This document shows positions 9,112 through 18,762 of a DNA stretch of 64,000 nt, piece by piece (position 1 is the first letter of the stretch; each line of letters opens with the position of its first letter). Source of the DNA: UBA4459 sp963776205 (lineage in GTDB: Bacteria > Bacteroidota > Bacteroidia > Bacteroidales > F082); the NCBI GenBank assembly GCA_963776205.1, contig CAVZLR010000004.1, forward strand, positions 186,001-250,000, given 5' to 3'. The notes beneath the pieces are model-generated. The model worked only from the letters and a program-made list of their open reading frames with translations, was not told the DNA's origin and made no database searches. The position numbers and the translations under genes were made by a program.

Positions 9112-9264
9112 ATGGCTAAGAAAGTAGTTGCATCATTACAATCATCAGGAAAAGAATTTGCGAAGGTTATTAAAATGACCAAATCCAATAAATCAGGTGC
9201 GTATACATTCAAAGAAGAAATTATTCCTACGGACCAGGTAAAAGATTATTTCGACAAGAAATAA
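9112..9264 (+). CDS. DUF4295 small basic protein, Bacteroidota ribosome component
   Basis: A 50-residue lysine-rich protein, MAKKVVASLQSSGKEFAKVI..., ending VKDYFDKK. It matches DUF4295, which is conserved in Bacteroidota directly after rpmG. As I recall, this family was seen bound to the large subunit in the Flavobacterium johnsoniae ribosome structure and named bL38; treat that name as recalled, not checked. It is co-directional with rpmG (8-base gap) and ends before a strong terminator, so the two genes form one short transcript. Confidence 0.9.
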   Translation: MAKKVVASLQSSGKEFAKVIKMTKSNKSGAYTFKEEIIPTDQVKDYFDKK

Positions 9265-9297
9265 GTTATTCGATATAGATTTCAATCTCAACTGAAG

Positions 9298-9330
9298 GCT
9301 TTTCCTGTTCTAAAGGGAAAAGCTTTTTTT
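9298..9330 (+). terminator. Rho-independent terminator after rpmG-DUF4295
   Basis: GCTTTTCC (9298-9305) pairs perfectly with GGAAAAGC (9316-9323) and is followed by seven T (9324-9330). It separates the ribosomal gene pair from ftsY. Confidence 0.85.
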
Positions 9331-9365
9331 GTTTTTACCTTTTAATAAGACATCACAAGAAAGAA

Positions 9366-10322
9366 ATGGGCTTATTTTCAATATTTTCATCAAAGCAGCA
9401 AAAAGAAGACCTTGATAAAGGACTCGAAAAAACACGTCAGAATGTTTTTAGTAAGATATCAAAAGCAGTAGTTGGCAAGTCGAAAGTGGATGATGAAGTG
9501 CTTGATAATCTTGAAGAAGCACTTGTTCTATCCGATGTAGGTGTAAAAACCACCCTTAAGATAATAGAACGGGTTGAAGAAAGAGTAGCCAGGGATAAAT
9601 ACCTGGGTACGGACGAATTAAATTTGATTTTACGGGAAGAGATTGAAAAACTATTACAGGAGAATAATACTGGCGACGGTGATGATTTTGAATTACCGGA
9701 AGGAAAAAAACCTTATGTAATCCTTGTTGTTGGGGTAAATGGCGTTGGTAAAACTACAACTATCGGTAAACTGGCTTACAATTTTAAAAGAGTTGGAAAG
9801 TCAGTAATTATTGGAGCTGCTGATACATTTCGAGCTGCCGCTGTTGACCAGATTACCATTTGGGCAGAAAGAGCTGGAGTTCCGCTGATTAGCCAGGGAA
9901 TGAATGCTGATCCAGCATCCGTTGCTTATGACACACTCAAATCAGCTATTGCTCAAAATGCGGATGTGGCCATTATTGACACAGCGGGTCGACTACACAA
10001 TAAGGTCAACCTCATGAATGAACTATCGAAAATTCGCCGGGTAATGCAAAAACTGATGCCCGATGCACCACACGAAATATTGCTCGTGTTGGATGCTTCT
10101 ACTGGGCAAAATGCAATTGAACAAGCCAAACAGTTCATAGCAGCTACCGAAGTAAATGCCATTGCCTTAACAAAACTTGACGGAACAGCCAAAGGGGGTG
10201 TTGTGATTGGTATCTCCGATCAATTTAGAATTCCCGTGAAATATATTGGTGTTGGTGAGAAAATGGAAGACTTACAGGTGTTTAACAGATCATTATTCGT
10301 TGAAACTTTATTTTCCTCGTAG
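9366..10322 (+). CDS. ftsY: Signal recognition particle receptor FtsY
   Basis: A 318-residue SRP-family GTPase. It has a short charged N-terminus and an NG domain with P-loop GVNGVGKT (123-130), DTFRAAAVDQ, DTAGRLHNK and TKLDGTAKGG, ending with GVGEKMEDLQVFN. It docks SRP-ribosome complexes at the membrane for co-translational insertion. The acidic A domain found in enterobacteria is missing, as usual in this phylum. The stop codon at 10320-10322 is directly followed by the rimO ATG, so the two are cotranscribed. Confidence 0.97.
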   Translation: MGLFSIFSSKQQKEDLDKGLEKTRQNVFSKISKAVVGKSKVDDEVLDNLEEALVLSDVGVKTTLKIIERVEERVARDKYLGTDELNLILREEIEKLLQENNTGDGDDFELPEGKKPYVILVVGVNGVGKTTTIGKLAYNFKRVGKSVIIGAADTFRAAAVDQITIWAERAGVPLISQGMNADPASVAYDTLKSAIAQNADVAIIDTAGRLHNKVNLMNELSKIRRVMQKLMPDAPHEILLVLDASTGQNAIEQAKQFIAATEVNAIALTKLDGTAKGGVVIGISDQFRIPVKYIGVGEKMEDLQVFNRSLFVETLFSS

Positions 10323-11606
10323 ATGAAGAAAATAAATGTGATAACACTCGGGTGTTCAAAAAATTTGATCGACTCGGAAGTCATGATGCGGCAATTGCAA
10401 AGCGATTATGCCATTGTTCATGATTCTGATGAAGTCTCCGATATTGTGATCATCAACACATGTGGATTTATCAATGATGCGAAAGAAGAGTCGATTGACA
10501 CAATTTTACGTTCTGTTGCAGCCAAAAAGGCAGGAGATATTCAAAAAGTTTATGTCACCGGTTGTTTGTCGGAACGCTATAAAAAAGAACTGAAAAGCGA
10601 AATACAGAACGTTGATGGTTTTTACGGCGTAAATGAATTGCCGGAAGTGCTGAATGCTCTGGAAGTAAATTATAAAAATGAACTGATCGGGGAACGCCTG
10701 TTAACCACTCCAGGGCATTACGCTTATCTTAAAATTTCTGAAGGTTGCGACCGTACCTGTTCTTTTTGTGCCATCCCTTTAATTCGCGGTAAACATAGGT
10801 CGAAAACGTTTGAAGAAATTGTAAATGAAACTGAATTTCTGGCATCCCGAGGTGTAAAAGAGATCATGCTGATCGCCCAGGATTTAACTTATTACGGCAT
10901 CGATATTTATAGAAAGAGAAAGATAGCTGAATTGGTTCAGAAAATATCAGGGGTAGAAGGCATCGAATGGATCCGATTGCATTATGCATATCCAGCCGGA
11001 TTTCCTGAAGATTTGCTGGATGTTATAAAGAATAATCCAAAAGTTTGCAATTACCTGGATATTCCCTTGCAACACATCAGCGACCCTATCCTTAAGTCCA
11101 TGAAACGTGCCTTAGGCAAAGAAGGAACTCTGAAGTTGGTGAGAAAAATTAGGAAGCAATTACCGGATGTTGCTATTCGCACAACGATGATTGTTGGATA
11201 TCCTGGTGAAACCGAAGACGACTTTCAGCAGTTATTGGATTTTGTGAGTGAATCAAAATTTGAACGTCTTGGCGTATTTCAATATTCTCCTGAGGAAGGA
11301 ACAACTGCTTTTAAATTGAAAGATGATGTGCCTGAAAAAGTTAAACAGGAACGTGCTGACCGTTTGATGATGCTTCAACAGGAAATTTCATTAGAACTGA
11401 ATAAAGCCAAAGAAGGAAAAGTTTTCAAAACGATTATCGATAAAAAAGAAGGTGATTATTACATTGGGCGCACCGAATCTGACTCACCGGAAGTGGATCA
11501 GGAAGTGCTTATTGCAATGGAAAATAGTGATTTAACCATTGGTGAATTTTATAATGTAAAAATTACAAAAGCGGAGTTTTACGATTTATATGGTAAAGTG
11601 ATTTGA
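10323..11606 (+). CDS. rimO: Ribosomal protein uS12 methylthiotransferase RimO
   Basis: A 427-residue radical SAM methylthiotransferase. The N-terminal UPF0004 domain has its three [4Fe-4S] cysteines at 11, 47 and 81. The radical SAM motif CDRTCSFC is Cys142/146/149. A TRAM domain closes the protein (about 365-427). It adds a methylthio group to the beta carbon of the conserved Asp of ribosomal protein S12. The choice of RimO over MiaB rests on the MKKINVITLGCSKNLIDSE opening and the RGKHRSK stretch after the cluster motif. It starts one base after ftsY. Confidence 0.95.
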   Translation: MKKINVITLGCSKNLIDSEVMMRQLQSDYAIVHDSDEVSDIVIINTCGFINDAKEESIDTILRSVAAKKAGDIQKVYVTGCLSERYKKELKSEIQNVDGFYGVNELPEVLNALEVNYKNELIGERLLTTPGHYAYLKISEGCDRTCSFCAIPLIRGKHRSKTFEEIVNETEFLASRGVKEIMLIAQDLTYYGIDIYRKRKIAELVQKISGVEGIEWIRLHYAYPAGFPEDLLDVIKNNPKVCNYLDIPLQHISDPILKSMKRALGKEGTLKLVRKIRKQLPDVAIRTTMIVGYPGETEDDFQQLLDFVSESKFERLGVFQYSPEEGTTAFKLKDDVPEKVKQERADRLMMLQQEISLELNKAKEGKVFKTIIDKKEGDYYIGRTESDSPEVDQEVLIAMENSDLTIGEFYNVKITKAEFYDLYGKVI

Positions 11607-11657
11607 TCCATTTCACATGCCTTTGATTGATCATTCCTAATTTTAATCCTATTTGAA

Positions 11658-11688
11658 TTTGCCAGTTCATCTCAAACAGGTAATTTTG
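11658..11688 (+). promoter_or_regulatory. Full Bacteroidota promoter for the MORN-repeat gene
   Basis: TTTG (11658-11661), a 19-base spacer, then TAATTTTG (11681-11688) followed by CA: a near-perfect -33/-7 pair. It lies between rimO and the ATG at 11707. It argues against the upstream in-frame ATG at 11653, which would lie before the transcription start. Confidence 0.7.
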
Positions 11689-11706
11689 CATTTAAACCGA
11701 ACCGTT

Positions 11707-12444
11707 ATGCAAAAGTTATTATTTATCATCATTTCATTCCTTCTCATTTCCGGAGTTTTTGCACAAACAGTCCTACCTGACACCATCGAATCGGGTTTCT
11801 ACTCGGAAAAAATTGGTAAAATGACCGTGGAGGGAAATTTTGAAAATTATCTCCAAACCGGAAACTGGATTACATTTCTCGAATCAGGTCAAATTTATAA
11901 ACTGGAACAGTACAAAGAGGGTAAAAAGAATGGTTTCCATGTAATCATCAACCCTCGGGGTTATATCGAAGAACAGGCTGAATATACAGATGGAGAATTA
12001 GAAGGAAGGCGCCTAAACTTTGGGTCCGGAGGCCGTATAAAGTCGGATGAACATTATAAGAACGGACTACTCGATGGAAAAAGAACTTTATACTACGATT
12101 ACGGCGGTATCATTCAGGAAGAAAGCTACTATACAAACGGCTTAAAAGACGGGCCTACGAAATGGTACAATTCAGAAGGAAAGCTGATAGCCGAATACAA
12201 CTATAAACTCGACAAATTTGAAGGTTTAAAAAAAACATATTACATGGATGAATCTTTGAAAAGTGAGCAACAATTTCATGAGAATGTAGCGGAAGGCTAT
12301 TATAAGGAATATCATGAAAATGGCCAATTGATGATCGAAGGGCAGTATAAGGATGGTCTGAAAACAGGAGCATGGAATGAATTTGGAGCAGATGGCAAAG
12401 AACTAAAGAAAATAAATTTTATAAAAGGGGAGGCGGTGAAATGA
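11707..12444 (+). CDS. Secreted MORN-repeat protein (YwqK-type)
   Basis: From the ATG at 11707 this is 245 residues, with a clean signal peptide MQKLLFIIISFLLISGVFAQ. At least seven MORN-like repeats of about 23 residues follow, with a G.....Y...G......Y..G pattern (for example YKEGKKNGFHVIINPRG, YKNGLLDGKRTLYYDYG, YKDGLKTGAWNEF). Such proteins are often annotated as YwqK-family antitoxin, but no toxin partner is adjacent and an exported repeat protein is the better reading. The start was chosen because the promoter at 11658-11688 lies downstream of the other candidate ATG and because the signal peptide then begins at residue 1. It overlaps the next gene by 4 bases (ATGA). Function is unknown. 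Confidence 0.85.
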   Translation: MQKLLFIIISFLLISGVFAQTVLPDTIESGFYSEKIGKMTVEGNFENYLQTGNWITFLESGQIYKLEQYKEGKKNGFHVIINPRGYIEEQAEYTDGELEGRRLNFGSGGRIKSDEHYKNGLLDGKRTLYYDYGGIIQEESYYTNGLKDGPTKWYNSEGKLIAEYNYKLDKFEGLKKTYYMDESLKSEQQFHENVAEGYYKEYHENGQLMIEGQYKDGLKTGAWNEFGADGKELKKINFIKGEAVK

Positions 12445-12920
12445 AAAAGATTTTAAATCCATATGTTAAAGTTAAAGGATACAACTGTTTTGCCTGTTCA
12501 CCCAATAACGAAAACGGCCTTCAAATGACTTTTGTTGAACAAGGCGATTACCTGATCAGTGAGTGGATGCCCAAAGGTTTTATGGCTGGTTACAATAATA
12601 TATTGCATGGGGGTATTCAAGCTACTTTAATGGATGAAATAGCTTCATGGTTTATACAGGTAAAAATGAAAACAGCCGGAGTTACATCCAACATGAACCT
12701 ACGGTTAAAAAGAACTGTTCAAACCAATCAGGGGCCATTAAAATTACGGGCATGGCTGAAGGAAGTCAGAAGAAACCTGGTGGATGTAAATGTGGAACTG
12801 ATTAATTCTGATGGAAAAGTGGGAGCGGAGGGAGTGATTACGTATTATACCTTTTCTCAAGAAATCGCAAGAGAGAAATTAAACTTTCCTGATCCTGATG
12901 ATTTTTTTGTTTCTAAATAA
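12441..12920 (+). CDS. PaaI-like hotdog-fold thioesterase
   Basis: A 159-residue hotdog protein with the PaaI-type motif NNILHGGIQATLMDEIASW, in which the HGG turn and following Asp/Glu form the active-site region. The N-terminus carries NCFACSPNNENGLQM, a Cys-containing lead-in typical of this subgroup (PF03061). It probably hydrolyses an acyl-CoA or aryl-CoA; the substrate cannot be read from sequence. It is translationally coupled to the MORN-repeat gene (4-base overlap), though no functional link is obvious. Confidence 0.88.
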   Translation: MKKILNPYVKVKGYNCFACSPNNENGLQMTFVEQGDYLISEWMPKGFMAGYNNILHGGIQATLMDEIASWFIQVKMKTAGVTSNMNLRLKRTVQTNQGPLKLRAWLKEVRRNLVDVNVELINSDGKVGAEGVITYYTFSQEIAREKLNFPDPDDFFVSK

Positions 12921-13101
12921 AGCGAATTACAAAAAATAACAAATGATACTCTTGTTTTCATAATACTTTGATGGAATATTAAAAATGAAAAAAAATTCTG
13001 ATATTCTGTTCATTAGCCCTGCTCTTAAGTTCTATTAATTTTTGATAGTTCTAAATAAGGTATGTGTTTTCTGACACCGGTATTTTTATTTATTTTAGAG
13101 G

Positions 13102-16100
13102 ATGATGAAACAAACCCTTCACCTTGGCATTGATATCGGATCTATTTCTATCAATTCGGTATTGATGGATGACCAAAGGAATATCATTCAAAACCGTTAT
13201 GATTTCTGTCATGGCAATCCTTTCCAACTCCTGAAGAATATTCTCGCTGAATACATTGACAATAATAAAGAAGGCTTAATTCAACATGTTGCAATAACTG
13301 GCACCGGTGGAAAATTAGCACAAGAATTAATTGGCGGTCATTTTGTAAATGAGATTATTGCGCAATCAGCATCAGTGGCTAAACTATATCCTGAGGTGAA
13401 AACAGTTATCGAAATTGGGGGTGAAGACTCCAAACTGATTTTTATGCATGAGGATAAGGAGGAAAAAATAAGTCGCCTTTCTGATTTCACACTCAACAAT
13501 ATATGTGCTGCAGGAACAGGTTCTTTTCTTGATCAGCAGGCAAAACGCATGGGGATATCCATCGAAAATGAATTTGGTGAACTCGCTCTGAAATCAGAAA
13601 AACCACCACGGATTGCTGGCCGTTGTAGTGTTTTTGCAAAAAGTGATATGATTCATTTGCAGCAAATAGCAACCCCGGTGTATGATATTGTTGCTGGTTT
13701 ATGTTTTGCTGTTGCCCGTAACTTTATCAGTAGCATGGGTAAGGGCAAAAAATTTGAGTTTCCCATTATTTTCCAGGGAGGTGTTGCTGCTAATAGAGGT
13801 GTGGTCAGGGCGTTTCACGAGCTTCTTGAAGCACAAGATGGAGACTTGATTATTCCAGAATACCATGCATCAATGGGTGCAATAGGTGCTTTGTATCATG
13901 TGCTTGATCAAAAAAATTTAATTGCAGAGCCTTACAAGGGCATGGAAAACCTTGACGACTATCTGTCAGGAGATCATGCCAAAAGTAATTTCAATGAAGC
14001 CCTAACCAAATCGGCCGCAAAATATAACAAAGACATCCATCCGATACCGGATGATATCGACAAGCTTGATGTTTATCTGGGCCTTGATATTGGCTCATTG
14101 AGTACCAATGTTGTACTTATTGATAAAGACAATCATGTTATTGCCAGGAGGTATTTGCCAACTGCCAGTAAGCCCCTCGATGCAATTCGCCGTGGTTTGT
14201 CTGAGATTTACGATGAAGTAGGTGAGCGTGTAAAAGTTGTTGGTGCAAGTACTACCGGATCAGGGCGGTACTTAACAGGTGATTTTATTGGTGCAGATAT
14301 TATCCGAAACGAGATAACTGCTCAGGCAACTGCGGCTATCGCTTATGATCCGACGGTTGATACTATTTTTGAAATAGGAGGGCAAGATTCAAAATACATC
14401 AGTATCGACAATGGGGTAATTACGGATTTCGAGATGAATAAGGTGTGTGCAGCAGGTACCGGTTCCTTCCTTGAAGAACAATCAGAAAAACTTAATGTCA
14501 GTATCGTTGAAGAGTTCGGCAAGTTAGCGCTTGAAGCTGAAAAACCTGCCAAGTTGGGCAACCGATGCACTGTGTTTATGGAGTCTGACCTTAATTCGCA
14601 GCAGCAGAATGGTGTAAAAAAAGATAACCTAATGGGAGGACTGGCCTATTCAATAGTTGAGAATTATATTCAGAAAGTCGTTCGTAAAAAAAGAATCGGC
14701 AACAATATATTTTTCCAGGGTGGGGTTACAAACAATCAGGCAGTTGTAGCTGCTTTTGAAAAAATCACAGGAAAGAAAATAACGATTCCACCACATTTCG
14801 ATGTGACAGGTGCAATTGGGGCAGCCATCCTTGCCCGGGAATCAATGGCTGAAGGTCAGGAAACGCGCTTTAAAGGTTTTGATATCAGTAGAATACCATA
14901 TACAGTCGATAAATTTACATGTAAGGCATGTTCAAACCTTTGCGAAATTAGGCGGGTACAGATTGAAGGTGAAAAGAAACCATTGTATTTTGGAGGACGT
15001 TGTGAGAAATGGGAGGTTGAAGACCGAAAAGGTAAAGGACAGGATATTCCAAATTTGTTTGAAGAACGAAATGCACTATTATTAGAGGGGTATGAGGAAG
15101 AGCCTAAGGATGAAAGGATTACAATTGGAATACCTAGGGCACTCATGTTATTTTATCAACAATTCCCATTCTGGCGAACTTTCTTTGAAGACCTTGGGTT
15201 CAGAGTAATTATCTCACCCGAATCTGACACACGATTGATAAAGAAATCATTAGGGATGATTGTTGCAGAAACCTGCTTCCCTGTTGAGCTTATGCATGGC
15301 CACATCCTCGATCTTCTTGAAAAAGAAGCAGATTATGTTTTCACCCCATTTATCATCAATGCAAAATCAGACGAAGCAAAACCAACCAACAACAGCAACT
15401 GTCCCTGGGTTCAGACATTTCCTTTTATGGTGAAAGCCGCTATTAATGATGATGCTCTCGTGGAAAAAATGCTTATCCCAACTTTAAACTTTAAATATTT
15501 TGGGAAGGTGCTCAATAAGGAGCTTTCCGATTTTATGCATAGTAAGTTCGGTATCACCAAAAGAAAAGTAGTTAAAGCCATTGACAAAGCCGACAGGGCA
15601 CAGGTTACTTTTGAAAACAAAATTGTTTTGCGGGGTCAGGAAGTTATGAATAATTTACCTGACGACAAAGAGGCTTTGGTCATTATCGGGCGTGTTTACA
15701 ATACAGGTGATCCTGCACTCAACCTCAGTATGGTCGAGAAATTAATAAACCAGGATGTCTTGCCTATACCACTCGATTATTTACCATTGGGTAGCGAACA
15801 TATAACGGATGATTACCCCCAAATGTACTGGCCAAACGGGCAAAAAATATTAGCAGGCGCAAGGATCGTTGCACAGGACCCAAAGCTTCATGCAATTTAT
15901 ATGGGGAACTTTAGATGTGGTCCTGATTCATTTCTTGCCCATTTTGTGCACGAAGAGATGGCGGGGAAACCTTATCTTGAATTAGAGATTGATGAGCACA
16001 GTGCTGATGCAGGTATGGTTACCCGTTATGAGGCCTTTTTAGATAGTCTGAAAGGATCGAAATTGATTAACAAAAAGAAGGCAAAAGTATACAAACCCGG

Positions 16101-17356
16101 AGTTCAGCGTTCGGACCCTATGAAAGACCGAACCTTGTATTTTCCTTATATGAGCGATAGTGCTTACGCTATTGCTGCAGCCAGTCGTAGTTGTGGTATG
16201 AAAGCTGAGGTGCTTCCTATGCAGGATAAAGTTGATCTGGAACTTGGCCGAAAGAATACTTCCGCAAGGGAGTGTTTCCCAATGGTTTGCACAACAGGGA
16301 ATTTCTTGAAGAAACTTTATGATCCTGAAACAGATCCTAAGAAAACCAGTTTTTTTATGCCGGACCACAATGGCCCCTGCCGTTTCGGCCAATACAATAA
16401 ACTTCAACGGGTTATTTTTGATAAACTTGGTTTTAAAGATGCTGAAATTATTTCACCAAGCAATGATACAGCCTATGCCGATATATCCGGAGGACAAGGA
16501 ACTAAATTCAGGTTTACGGCCTGGAAAGGATTTGTTGCTGTGGATTTACTGCGGAAAATGAAGCAGGAAAGGAAACCTTATGAACTGATTCCGGGAGAAA
16601 CTGAGAAAGTTTATAAAGAGGCCCTGAATAATGTAATCATATCCTTAGAAAATGGAGCCAAAGATCTTGAAGATACCTTGCACCAGGCTGCGCTAAGTTT
16701 TGACACTATAGCGATATCAAATGGAGAACGCAAACCTGTTATTGTCATTGTTGGCGAGATATTCATGCGAGATAATCCTTTCTGTAGTGGTTTTCTTGTT
16801 GATCGTCTTGAAAAATTTGGCGCTGAAACATTTATGGCGCCATTTTCAGAATGGATCAGTTATTCAACCTATCGCTATACACGCGATAGTTTGTGGAAAG
16901 GGGATTATACAGGTGTTTTGAAATCAAAAATACAGGAGTTTTCACAGAATATATCTGCCAGTAAATTGCACAAAGCTGTTAAAGGGCATTTTGATGCGGA
17001 TAAGGATATTGATGTGAAAGAAATGCTGAATAGTTGCGGAAATTATATTCATAAGCATTATGATGGTGATCCTGCATTGAACCTGGGAAGCTCAGTGCAA
17101 CTTGTGCAGAAAAAGATTTCGGGTATTGCAAATATTCTTACCTTTTACCTGTATGCCGGGAACAGTAGTTGCTTCTGTTTCACATAAATTTAAAAAAGAC
17201 AACAATGAGTTGCCTTATGTAAGTATTGCCTATGATGGACAGGAAGATGCCTCCATTGACTTGAGGCTGCAAGCTTTTTTACACCAGGCTAAAGAATATT
17301 CAGTTCGTTACGGGCATGATAAATCAGAGAACTGGCATTTGGCTGAGTTGAGTTAG
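13102..17356 (+). CDS. Giant acyl-CoA dehydratase activase-like protein (two BadF/HgdC domains plus DUF2229), frameshifted near the C-terminus
   Basis: The first frame gives 1361 residues and stops at 17187. A second frame continues the family C-terminus to 17356 (about 1417 residues in all). Two ASKHA ATPase modules are seen: residues 1-260 (GIDIGSISINSVLMD, IGGEDSK, CAAGTGSFLDQQ, GRCSVFAKSD) and about 325-585 (GLDIGSLSTNVVLID, IGGQDSK, CAAGTGSFLEEQ, NRCTVFMESD). The conserved Cys after each GG(E/Q)DSK block can hold a bridging [4Fe-4S] cluster. A DUF2229/HgdB-like region follows (about 690-1340). In HgdC-type activators, ATP hydrolysis drives an electron into a 2-hydroxyacyl-CoA dehydratase or benzoyl-CoA reductase-like partner. 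One extra A at about 17140 moves the reading frame; removing it restores ANILPFTCMPGTVVASVSHK, the expected end. Confidence 0.85.
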
Positions 17357-17366
17357 AGAAAGAACA

Positions 17367-18752
17367 CTACAAAACTACACTTTTAATTACCATCAACTTC
17401 TCTCTCGTCATTTCATGAATGGTGTATGGAATACCACCCATACCAATTCCGGACGCATCCCTGCCACCAAAAGGCATCCAGTCGACACGAAAAGCGGTAT
17501 GATCATTTACCATTACAGCCGTTGCATTTAGTTTTTTAACTGCATCCATTGCCGTATCAATTTGTTGGGTAAAATGGAAGCCTGAAATGCAAATGGTACC
17601 GAATTAGCAAGTACTATGGCTTCATCTCTGTTTTATACGGATAAATACAAACAATGGGACCAAAGATTTCTTCCTGCGAAACTTTTGCATCTTGTGTCGG
17701 GTTAAAGAGAACTGTTGGCTCAAAAAGGGTATCAGAAATTCTTTTTCCTCCGCATAGAATCTTCAGCGCCGCCATCTTTCGGCTTCTTTAACCCAATCTT
17801 CCAGTCGGTCAACTTCCTGTGGAACAATTAAAGGGCCAACTTCAGTTTTTTCATCAAGGGGGTCGCCAACCACAAGGTTTTGTGCTTTTTTTACAATTTC
17901 GCTGCTTAATTTGTCAGCGATACTTTCATGAACAAATATCCGCTGCACTGACACGCAAACCTGTCCAGCATGATAAAAGCCACCTTTTACAAGTGCCGGA
18001 ACCATACTCTTAAATTCAGCATCTGCTTCCACAATAACAGGAGCGGCACCACCATGCTCAAGGGCGATACGTGTGCCAGGGGCAATTTTTGATCTCAAAT
18101 ACCAGCCAATTTTTGCGGAACCTATAAATGAAACATAATTGACCCTATGGTCACATACCAGTTTTTCAGCGATAGAACTGCTACAAATAACTGCCTGGCA
18201 ATATCCTTCAGGTAAGCCGGCTTCTTTCAATATTTCTACAAAGTTTATGCATGACAGGGGAGTGGTGGAAGCGGGTTTGACCAGTACCGGACATCCGGCA
18301 GCAATGGCGGTAACGGTTTGATGTATAATGAGGTTGAGTGGGTGGTTAAATGCACTTACAGACATTACAACACCTATGGGTTCCCGCATAGTAAATGCGA
18401 TCCTGTTTTGAGAAGCCTCAGTGATGCCCATTGGAACTTGCTCGCCTTTCAACTGACCGATCTGTTCAATGGCTAACTTAACACCATTTATGGCCCTCAA
18501 TACTTCTACCTTTGAGTCAGTGTAAGGCTTGCCACCTTCTTCGGCAGCAATCCGTGTTAATTCCTCAACGCGCGATTTCATGATTTCAACCGTACGTTCC
18601 AGGATGGCTATCTTTTTATAAGCAGGCAGCCATTTCGATTGATCCAGGAAAAGCTTATGCGCTACTTGAAGTAATGCAAACGCTTGCTCTTCACTAGAGG
18701 TTTTAATTTCTTTAATCGTTTTCAGGTTATAAGGGGAAACTATTTTTAACAT
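17367..18752 (-). pseudogene. NAD(P)-dependent aldehyde dehydrogenase, broken by three frameshifts
   Basis: The N-terminal 329 residues (18752 down to 17763) are a good ALDH-superfamily sequence: SVSAFNHPLNL, LVKPAST, the glutamate Glu242 in LEHGGAAP and catalytic Cys276 in HAGQVCVSVQR. After that the frame must change about three times, each needing one added base: near 17762-17780, at the T-run 17631-17634 and at the A-run 17571-17574. The restored parts read LCGGKRISDTLFEPTV, EEIFGPIVCIYPY, VDWMPFGGRDASGIGMG and the normal end TREKLMVIKSV. The protein would be about 460-475 residues, full family length. It starts 10 bases after the acetolactate synthase gene, so the pair forms one transcript. 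Whether it is truly dead or an assembly artefact is open. Confidence 0.8.
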
Positions 18753-18762
18753 GGTACTTATT

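Noticed and set aside
11653..11706. Upstream start for the MORN-repeat protein
   Set aside because: It lies before a full promoter and would bury the signal peptide 18 residues inside.
17120..17190. Programmed frameshift in the activase gene
   Set aside because: No slippery heptamer with a following stem or pseudoknot was seen, and other genes in the window show similar isolated indels in homopolymers.
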